Assembly (NCBI GenBank): GCA_036571765.1
Contig: BROE01000003.1
Coordinates: 6,262,570-6,326,569, forward strand
From: Plecoglossus altivelis
Taxonomy: Eukaryota; Chordata; Actinopteri; Osmeriformes; Plecoglossidae
Reading direction: 5' to 3'
DNA length: 64,000 bases
The notes beneath the pieces are model-generated. The model was given only the letters and a program-made list of their open reading frames with translations, had not been told where the DNA came from and did no database searches. This document shows, piece after piece, positions 39,699 through 50,913 of this stretch; the stretch's first letter is position 1, and each line of letters opens with the position of its first letter. A program made the translations under genes and the position numbers.

Positions 39699-42600
39699 CT
39701 AATCACAGACAGGCACAACACGTTACACACAGTTGTGTAAACCTTTTAAAAAGAACACACACCAGAATAACTTTCAAGTTGAGCAATGGCAGCTTTGCCT
39801 GAGGGGTATTAAATAGGTTAACTACTGCCGGGGACAGACAGACAGACAGACACACACACACAAAGTTAACAGGCTCCCAGAGATTCTAAACTAGCCTTCA
39901 TACCGACGCTTTACTGTGAACTTAATGAACCCATTTCTGGCAAGTAGGTGCATTCAGTAAAACAGGTGTGAGTATGTGTGAGCTGGCCTGTAAGAGTATG
40001 TGTCCATCGGAACAAAGAGGAGCAGAGGTGTTAGTCTGTAAGTGGGACTGCACACTTCTTTCACACCACATTGTAACAAGCTCTTAGGTCGAGCTCGGGT
40101 TTTACTGCCAGGTTCAAATGGCCGTTAACCTATTTATTAAAGCAGACCAGTGTCCCAGGTGCAAGCCCACTGGGCCTTTATCACCCTGGGCTAAGAGGCA
40201 CCGCTGTGGGGCCAGCATACGATCCCTGGCAGAACCCTGGTTTGGACCAGCTTTCATATTGCACCACCAAGTGCTCTTGCAGGGTAGGGTGCAGTCTGGG
40301 ACATGAGGGTCCTCCAAGGTTCAGCTAATCCAGCCCAAGCTCTCCTGACTTCAAAGGGCAGCTAAATGCCAAATGAAACGGTTCTGACGCGAAGATTAAA
40401 CCTTGAAACGTCTAAAAGGACGTCAAGACCTTTGGATAAATGCCTATTGCTTGTTTCCAAGCATCTACCTTGAAAAAAGTGACATCTCACATATTAACAC
40501 TGTACCTTTCTGGGAGTGACAGGTCACAGCGACTACAAAAAACGAGGATGTGGAAAATGGTGGATACAGTAGAGGCTTCTGGCTGTCAACTCGCATCCCT
40601 GCACAGTCAAGCAGGAAGTAAAGTTGAGCAGGCTAAAACTCTGGAGAGTCTATTTCATTCTAGGAGACAAGCGGGTGTGAGTTTCAGGTCTTACTGTGAG
40701 CGTGTGTGTGTGTGTGTGGGTGTCCTTGCGTGTGCGTGCATAACAGGAGTCTGGTATTGTTACAAATTTAAAAAAGAGGAAGAGAGAGTGGGGGTGTTTA
40801 TTAAGCTGTAACTCAGGGTTCAGTACAGGACACAGCCTATTAAGTGCATCCTGGATGAAACCTGAACTGACCGTGGCCACTTAGGGCGCTCAGAGGACAA
40901 ACACTGGGAGTGACTCCACTGCTGGGTAGGACGTGGTTGTATTCTAATAGTAAAGGTCAGGGGAAGAGGGAATAAAACTACATTTAACCTGAGACAATGC
41001 AAGTATAAAAATAGACTCATACAAAGAAAAGTGGCTTGTTCTGTTTCATACTGCTAAAACACCAAACTAATTGCGTTAAAAATACGAATAGCAAAGCAAA
41101 AACCGGACATACAACGTATACGTTTTTGGTTTCAAGGTCAAGATTGTGAATGTTAGACCCATTTTTGATCCATTCTATCCTGCATGGTTGCTGACTGTCA
41201 GAGGCGCCTGAGGTTAAGTAGATTCATCCAGCAGCCATCATGCTCTCCTGAGTGAAACAAAATGAGGGGTCTCTCTCTATGCGCTACCTGCTAATTAAAA
41301 GCAAATTCAAGAAAGTGCCTGCAGGTCCCAGACGTCTGAAAGACTGCCATTCTCTCTTTCCCTACCTCTCCCTCTCCCGTCGTTCTTTTCATCCCACTCT
41401 CCTTCACTATCTTTCCAAATTTCCTCTTGCCCTCAACGCCCTGAAAATACCCTTTCTCTACTAGCTGGAGCTTGTTGAGGCAGTTAACACACACAGGTAC
41501 TGCAGCCTCTCATCCCACATTGCTAACAACCCCCCCCATACACACACACACATTGCTGACTCTTAAACCAGTCCTGAGGACAGTTTGATGGGGGAATCAA
41601 CGCAAAGAATTTAGCACAGCATCCAATACGGAAAGTTCCCCATCATCCATATTGTTAAATAAGCCATCGACCTTAACGGTATCTCATACCCAGACTCAGA
41701 ACTGCCGGGGCCCAAACAAAGATGAGAAGGGCCAAGAGCGAGTGAGAACTCTTGACAGAAATACTTGACTGTGGGAGATGTTTGGACTGAGACGGCCGCT
41801 TTAATGTCTGCTGATGATGTCAAGCGAGTCCGCGGGGCCGCATAATGATAGCCTTGCGCCTCAACCACAGAGAAGTGAGAGACTCGCAACACGTGTGGCC
41901 GAGTCAGGTTCTTAAAGCAACACCGGCTGCTCAGCCTGATGGGAGAGACAGCCTTTTTTTCTTGAGACAGTTAGAGAAGAAGCTTCTCTAAATCTCATTC
42001 ACTCTAATCTGACTTTCCACACCGAACGGTAGGAAAACTCCCCTTGGCTGAATTCCAAGTGGCTCCATGTAAATCAATTCCAGGTTTGAGTATGTCAAAA
42101 GGAAGTAACAATAAAAGCATGCAGAGTGCAAGTTCCGTATCTTTAACCTTGCTGGTCACTCACCGATATTTGTGTTTGTCATCTTTCAAAACCAAAACCT
42201 CCATCAGCCCCCCCTACCACAACCAACCCTACTGTGTGTCAACACTGATTGCATTCTCACTTCAGGACATCCTATGAACACTCCTCTATACACTTTGAAG
42301 CTTGAGATGGGGAAAAAGACGCAAGGGGGGAAAAAAAACCTGCAACGGATAACAATGAAGTTTAATTCCCGTTACACAGTAAGATCATCAGAAAGACTAC
42401 GCTATCACACACACATATACAACAACAACAACGTTACAAAAACTAAGAACCTATTGTGACTCTATACAGAGGCTGTAACAATACACACTTCAAGGAAAGT
42501 TTTATAAAAAGGCACCCTGTTCTCTTAACTGCTGCCTTTTAAACCAAGACAAACAGGAAGGGTGTGTTTGACTGGTTCACTGAGTCTGGTTAGTATGTTG

Positions 42601-45600
42601 CTTGGGGAGGTTGGCGGGGGAGGTTGGAGAAAAAGGTTGTGGGGGAGCCTAAGAGGAAGATTAGTGGGGGAGGTTGAGCCTGGGTTCCTCTCCCTGCGGT
42701 GGGACTTGGGGGCCGATCTCCTGGCCTGATATGCCAGGGCCACACAGGACGGGCTAGGGGCCCTCAGAGACCCCAGTGTTGAGGAGCCCAAGGAAGCGGT
42801 CAGGGCCCACATCAGATATGGAGATCTGGAGTATGGTAGAGCATGTTTGTGTTTAGCTGGAGAGTGTAAGTGTGCTTTTAGCTTGTGTAAGTGTTTAGCC
42901 TTTGTGTGTGTGTGTGATTGTGTGTGTGTGTGTTAACAGGTGTGTGTGTGGATGAGGGCCAGAGGCTGAATGGGAACCTCACATGGACAGTCTGAGCTCT
43001 GCTCAAATGAGTGGGGTGATCCAGGCAGGGGTTCTGTGTCATAAAGGAAGTGGGGTAATGAGCAGAGGGCTGGGAAAGATTAGGGGGATATTAAAACAGC
43101 CACTTTAATCACTCAAGCTACAAAACCTCTCAATGGAAGGCCTAATAGTTCAGATGGATGCATTTCATTTAAACTGATTGAAATGATTAATGGGCTCTTC
43201 ATTAAATCACTCCCAGCCATGCCTAGCCTGCGTGTCTTGTATAATTCATACAGATTATCAGAATAAAATGGTTTACTTAAACAGAGTGGCTTTTTTTAAG
43301 GGTTTCATTAAGGTAGCTTGTGTCACCTGCAGTGGAGAAGGTGGACAGGCTTTAAATAACGGTCCTCTCACTAATTATCCATTACAACTTTTCAAATACC
43401 ATTTATACAAATGGAAGGGGTGGATCTTGGTTTTCATCCAGAGGCAGACTTTTATTTATTGACGGTCGTGCTGTTCCATTCCAAAACGGTGAGAAAACAA
43501 ACTGAAATCGCGAAACAAACAATCGCAAATCATAAAAACCGTGATTCCTTGTAGGCCTCACTCCCCAGTCCTGGGCTTTCCCAGAGTTACAGTCCACGGT
43601 CCAATAGTTGAGTTCTCTGAGGTGAGAGTGTCCACCCTACATGTGGCTGAATAACTGCTTTGGAACAACGCCATCATACCAAATTCGCCTACAGGTCGAG
43701 TTCCTATCCTCCGCCCATGCTCCAACCCACACTCCAACCTCGGCTACGCTTCTAACCCTCACGACAAGGGTTTTCACTGTGGCACTGCAACAAACAGGCT
43801 TGTGTGTTGGCGCCCACAGCAGATGTTATGGTAAACGTGCTCCACGGACGCTTGGCCCTCACCATGGCTGTGACCTGCTTCCCCATGGCAGGCTAAGCAT
43901 GAGGGTTAACGCCAGGAGAGGTGTGCCACTCCGTGGGTGGCCAGCCTGAATCCTGCAGCGCAATTCCTGCTCTGCTTTAAAGGGGACAGATAAGTGGTAC
44001 TGTAGAGTACAGAGTACAAGGGAGTGGCTGGTGGGCATGTAAAGCATTGCAACCCCCCATGCATGTGCTTTTCTGCCAACTCATCCTCCCCTCTCTCTCC
44101 TCCACATAAAGAAAGAAAATCCCCAGACACCACATTGCGGCACGAAGCAGGAGTTTTAGAGAGCCAGTAATCCAGATGAAGGGAAAAGGTTTAGAGATAG
44201 CTAGCCTCATTCGATAGCTGGGGGACATGAGCAGTGGCAGATGGAGGGGTTGGGACTGAAAAAACTCATTACCTTCTCTATTTCCAGAGCTTTGTTGGCG
44301 ATTTCCCTCGACCGCCGTGTCGCAAAGTCCTCTTCCGGAGCATTCTCCGACTTCACGCCGACCCTCACACCCGACTCCGGCTTTGAAACCAATGCAGGGG
44401 GGTCCTCCTGGGACGGAAAAGGTCAAAGGGTCATTTGGCTTAGGTAACTGATTCTGGTTTCAAAGTATGTAAGACAAACCTTAGAAGAACGTTTGCTGCC
44501 TTTTCGTTTAATGCTTCTCGCTCGTTACCACGCTTCATTATGCTGCTGCATCTCAAATAGTAAACTAGGACGTTCTGGTCCATACATCTTTGATCAAAGT
44601 CTGGTGACAGTCCAAGATCAAAGCTACCACCTACAGACATACGTCACTTTACAAAACTGTACAATTTTAAAGAACACCAAAACCAACCCAAGACAACGTG
44701 CATCACAGAGTTCTGTTCAACACATCAACTTTCTCTCTTATTTTAAGATGTATAACAAAATCCAGAGTCAAATTAAATGCCTTTTGTGACTCTGTTGCCT
44801 CATTACTTTCAGCGTACACAGAACAGACGTCATCCCTGGTGAGAGAATGCTTGGTGCATTTCATGAGGGACATGCTTGGTAGTCCTCGGGTGCCCTGTCT
44901 GGCAAGACCCCAACCACACCACACGAAAGGAGAGCCTGGATAATGAATATCAACTAGCCTGTGATGTGGCCTGTTACATTCTTAAATGAATCACATTACG
45001 TTGTGAATCTGCCAACAACTAAAAATAATCACCATAACTGTAATGAATTGTGTTTCCAAAAGGTAAAGAAAACAATCAACGCTGGATAGTTCACATAATG
45101 CCAGTCCATAATGTGTTCAAAGAGCACATTCTATTTTATAGGGTGACAGTATAGTGCAGCTCATTGTGTCCTTTACAATTTCCTCCGGTTGCACTGCCCA
45201 GTTATATTCTCCTTGTTCCTCTGCTAATCAGGGTGGCAATATACTCCATTATTAGTGTATTCCACCTTGAGTGGCAGTCACAGAAACGTACCTTGACACG
45301 CAAAGCATCCAGAGAACCACTGGGATTAGGAGCCCTGTCTGGAGAAAAAGAGGGGAGGGAGAAAGATATAAAGGAAGAGAGATACAGTCAGTAAGACATT
45401 TGCCTGAGCCTGGTTTTAAATTAGAAAACGAATGTGTCAGGGCCAACATGGTCCTACTACGTCTCCCTCGATTGTTGTTCTTAAATGTGCTTTCAATGTA
45501 TTTTCTGTTGTGAGCTACCAAGCACTTATTCCTTACACTCATACTGTGGAGAATGGAGAGGACAAGACGCTAAGCGATTGTCGAAAAGCACAGACAAATA

Positions 45601-48600
45601 GCTGGTTGTTTTAAGCACTGTTGCTCAAGTGCTCTCAAAACAGCGGTCGTGAAGTTCAGCTGTGACTAAACTGAAATATTGTGCTCTGCCGGCTCCAATA
45701 TGTCTATAAAAGAAAACAAATATGCCCAATCTGGAAATGGTTGTTTTTATTTAAGGAATCTCCCATGGCGATGATACCGAGCCAAGGTCAAATTAAAAAC
45801 ACACTTGGGCTTCAGCTTTATTTGACTACAGGGCTTTCAGGTTGTGAGACACCAAGTGAACCTCGGAGGTAGTTCCTCAGTTCAGGAAGAAAAACAACCT
45901 TTTATTATTGGATCAACTACAATCAAAAGATTATGCGCTCGATCAGTGAGAAACTGCAATAAAAACATTAAAATGCCAATTGGTGACCTCTTCTATTAAG
46001 GAAAAGGGAAATCTAATCAGTTGGTTTAAAGTTCATTCAGCCATCCTGGGACATACAATATTTATGTGGCAAGGGAATAATACAACACTCATCACCATAA
46101 ACATCGAATCAGTGGAAAATACTAAGCAGTGTAATTCCAATGATTACTGACAGATGCCCAACAACAGATGCTCACAACTAGATTCTAATCCAAGATGAGC
46201 TGAGAGAGAGGGAACAGTCAGAGTGTTATCAATAATCGCAATAATAATAATGCATTTATTTAACAGATGCTTTTATCCCAACAGACATACAGTACAGAGG
46301 GCAATTTGAACCTACAACATATACATTTGCAATCAAATCCTCTAACCACTGAGCTGTTAGCAACTCCTGATGAAATAGGGATAATGTTCTGGGAAGTATG
46401 AGGTACTAGGATTCAGAGAGTAGCAATATCAAACCAATCCACCTTTCACTGGGGTGTGATGGATGCATCCTGCCACAAGAGAAAAGATTTGTTTTATTCA
46501 CAGAAGGTCACCGGCAAGGGCATATGCCAACTGTGGAAGCAACCGGAACGTCCTTATGACAAACAGGTTGACCCTCTCATTAGATTTTTTTGTTGCGATA
46601 TTTTCCCTTCAGTTTCAGTGCATCTTAACCGCAATCAATGCATCCAGAGTCACTCAGAGAGCCATTTCGTCTCCTTGGGTAGACTATGCCCAGTGAGCAT
46701 TCCTTATCACCCCAAAAGCTTTGAGTTTACTTTGATGTGTTGGTCTAATTAGCGCTCCAGACGTGGGTGGTAGTGGTGGTGGGGGGGTGACAACTGGTTT
46801 CTAGTGGTTTTACTGCATCTTCAAAGGGGGGGTAGAATGTAGAATGTGGTGCCCAAATATAGGGGGGTTCTTCAGACTTAACTGAGGACTTGTGTTCTCA
46901 ACTGAGTTTAAAAACCCATTGAAGGCTTGAATTATTCTACACAAGCGTGGACTTAAAGGGTTACACATTACAAGCAACATCCCCCTGTTACTTATTTATG
47001 ACGAACATTATCGTGAATGGGAAACCACTGAACTCCATGAATGCTCCAGTTGTAAGCAAGCAAATTATTGCATTTCTAAATAATATTCTTCTCATTTCAC
47101 AATCTTTCTAAAACAAACTGTTGTGACTTTAATGAATGTTCACAAGATGATGGAGGTGCTGTGAATTGACTAGCATCTGTTGACCCAAACATGCATGATA
47201 CTTTCGCACCTAGCTGAGGTCAACCTCAAATCAAAAGCCAAATCACTGCAATAAACCAAGGCTATCTTTTTCCCCTTTCCTTTGAGGTTGCGCACGTCCT
47301 AACATGTTCGAGCACACCCTGGACCCTAATGATGCACACCTCTAAAAACAGATGCCTCAAGTTCTCACAGGTTTCATTATGTGAAAATTAGCTGTTATAG
47401 GCACTGTTAATCTGTTGTTCACCAGTTGCACATCATGAACCACAAATGCCATTGTGAGTAGGCATCTACCTCGACTGCAGAGGTTACAGTAAGGAAATGT
47501 AGGTAGCCGGTTGCTCCTAATGCTTGCGCCACTCTGAGAACAATGCAATAAGCATAATGTGTTTAAAGGTTGCAATGGGTGAAATAGTTGGATGGGGGGG
47601 GGGGGGGGGAGTGTGTGGGGCTGGGGGGCACTGTTGTGTCACCTTACCGGGCTCCCTGTTTTGACTGTAAGCTTTTTTATACCCTGAGAAGAAAAAGAAA
47701 ACAGAATCAAAATGACTTGACCATAAAAATGTCCAACTAGTAATTACAATCAACACAAGAGACAGAGCCAAGAAACCTGCTATAACCTAGATACCCGGAA
47801 AAAAAACCTGCATACTTTTAACTCAATTTACAAAGCATACATACAAACATACTTGTATGTAAAGCAGAAGTTGTAAATAACTGCGGGTTTACAAAACCTG
47901 TGCTTTTTCAAGAACTTACAGTTGTGGAGACATGCATGGACATAATGAAAACACTCATTTAATTAATAAAATTTCAATTTTAAGTATACTCTTTCAGCTA
48001 GGGTATCTAGCATTAACAACTGACGGTTAGGTTTGGTTAGGGTCTGGCGGAGGTTCCCCTAACCAAACCGGAGGTAGAGTGGGTGCTTACTCCTCTGCTG
48101 GCTCTGCTGGTAGGAGCAGTCCTGGGCATCTCTACGGAGGGGAGAACGAGAACGTTCCCATTCTGGGTAGGAGACCCTCCGCCGAAAGTCCTCATGGTTC
48201 TCTCTGGAAAACAAGCAGGCAACACATGACATACTGGGGATGTGAACTATTCAGTAGTTGGGAATAGGACTGCAGAGTGCAGATCACAAGGTCACCGGTT
48301 CAAATCTTCCACCGCTGAACATCCGCTGAATGCAATCATACTATACCAACAGCTGTATAATGTTGGCACCATAGAAAATGAACATTTACACAGTTGGGTT
48401 TAAAAGTGTGAATTCATATCAAACTTTTAATTCTTTAATTTTTTATCAACTATTGCTCACATTGTTGAGCTGAAATGATCTATTGCAATCCAAACATTGT
48501 TCTTTCATTTTCTACTGCTGATCCCTGGTAGGGATTGCATTGCTGCTTGTTACCGTTGGGGGTCATGGGTGACTGGAGCCTATCCCAGTAACTTTGGGTA

Positions 48601-50881
48601 CAGGGTACACCCTGGACAAGGGGCCAACAAGTAGCAGGGCTAACACAGAGACATAGACAAGCCTTCACTTTCACAGTCATTCACTAGGAGCAATTTAGAA
48701 TTTCCAATGAACGTATCACATGCATGTCTTTGGATTGTGGGAGGAAGCCGGAGTGCCTGGAGAGGACATGCAAACTCCGCCCAGAGAGATCATGGGATGT
48801 TGGATTTCGCCCAAGAATCGAACCCACGATCTCCTTATTGGGAAGCAAGAGCTCTAACCACGCTGCCACCATGCATTGAAATACAATGTAATTCTATTAA
48901 AATTATCAAGGGGTTTTTATTTTATGATTTAATGTTTCAATACCCGTTGATAGGTGGGCACTTCAAATGGATAAGCGTACCCTGTGTAGGTGAGCTCATG
49001 CATTGGCTTTTCTCCTCTGTCAACCTTGCCTGCAGACAAGGACCTGGGAGGGGCTGGCCCACGCCCTCTGCTGCTGGGAAGTGATCCGGCCCTCTCACCG
49101 CTGCAAAACACACCAGGAAACTCAGTTACATGGCTAGTTCAATTATCATCCCTTGTCAAATCATTTGGCAATTGACAGAACCGTTTAATGTCTAGTACAA
49201 ACATTGAAGTCTTTATGTCTAATGTGAGTAATACCCTCTGACAGACACAAAAAAGCATTTGTTAGAGAATGCAAGTACAGAAACAATTTCCTTTAAATTC
49301 CACAGTTCAAACCACAATATTTTAATTGCTGAACTTTTAATGAATGACTGCAAAAACACCTAATCTGGTTAGTAAGACTTCAGGGTGTGGGTAGGATCTG
49401 CAAATAGCTTTTTATGTGACAGGAGCTACATTGAGGTTTCTACATTTAGTATTACATAATGCTTTCAATGTCCTTTGTGTTTTTTGGAGAAACATCTTTA
49501 GCGGAATGTTTCTGTGAAGGGTAAAAATAACATGAGTCTGAAGTGATCTATTTTAAGTCTAGTGACCCATTTCGCAATGTGTGAAAAGGTTCCTACACCA
49601 ATAAAAGAAGAATGTAAGAGGCAGCCACCGACCACTGAATTAGTTTAAGGTACATCAGGTCATTGAGCAACACCATCAGCCCTAATCCAGATCATTTACC
49701 ACATGAATTTGGCAATGGTTACTAAGGTTGCCTGCATTTAACTACATCTGTTTAAGCTGTGGTAAAATCATTAGTTTATTTACCAGGCTCTATTGTTTTG
49801 GTTCCTGATCCTGGTGATTACTTGTGACTACACAACACTAAGTAGAACCAAGCAAAGGTATGAATGAGCCAACGGCACCTGGCTTTCTTGACCTCTTTCT
49901 GAACTTAGGCCATGTCCCTAACAAAGAGCAGGCATAACATGGCTTCAAGTTTTTATGACTGCAGGCCTGTTTGAAGTAGCCTAGGCTTAGCCAGCTATTT
50001 GCCAAACAGAGTTAACTGCCTTCGCTCCAGTTCTACAACAATCCCACCAAAGTAACACCAACTCTTTTACCACCAAAGGATGTAAAACAACTCAAGAGTT
50101 TTGAAAAACAAATGAATCTTTAAAAAATGCGATGATTTTGTTAGAAGTAAAATCGGGCAACATGAGTATAAACACTTATTATTTATGGTCAGTTTGTTTT
50201 ACAAAACTACCGGACGGATAGAAGGATGCACTCCTCTGCACATTTAGATGACATTTGGGAATGTTACATTCAAAATATCATCTTTTCGGAGACTCTAGGC
50301 TCCGGCTCACTGACATGACACTAGAATAGCTTGTGTCACAGTTTTAACAGACTATGATGTGTACTGTAGGTGTACTGAATCCTACACACACAAAAGCTTT
50401 CTAATCAAAGAGCAAAATGGACCGAAATGACAGAATCAGATCAAGTGGATGTCACCGTTCTACTGGGAGGAAATGGTCAACTAACCAGCGGTTATTTTTC
50501 AGATGATAGAAACTCGATCAGCAAGGACTTCACCCCTTCAAATCCAAGGGGTTTTCTTAAAAGGACTTGCTGTTGAGAGCCACAATCTTTTAACCCACAC
50601 TAAATAAAATGCATAATTACATACACTCCTTGTCAATAAATAGCTAGACTAGACTGTTTCAAATAACTAGCCAAAATGTTTTCAGGTTATCTAGCATATT
50701 ATGCCAACAAAGCTCTCCCCTTTCATCTTCTTCATGAATTTCTAAATCTAAATTCTGCAATCAAGTCCGTGCACTAATTGGTTGCCAACACACAGTTATG
50801 ACTTGAGATCTATTAACTAGGTGACTTTATAAAAATCATCAAAGCTCATGTGATTTAGCAAGGTGGCTTTGATGGTTCAAA

Positions 50882-50913
<32 letters not shown>

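Larger units (their letters stand above)
45339..47647 (-). other. pphln1: pphln1 intron (2.3 kb) with a SINE remnant and a G run
   Basis: Contains the SINE-like segment 46253-46362 and a 16-base G run at 47594-47609. The run lies about 38 bases downstream of the splice donor of the 36-nt exon, in transcript sense. No further exon is recognised. Confidence 0.6.

Noticed and set aside
48270..48320. B-box-like GGTTCAAATCT
   Set aside because: No upstream A-box at the proper spacing and no cloverleaf; possible decayed SINE only.
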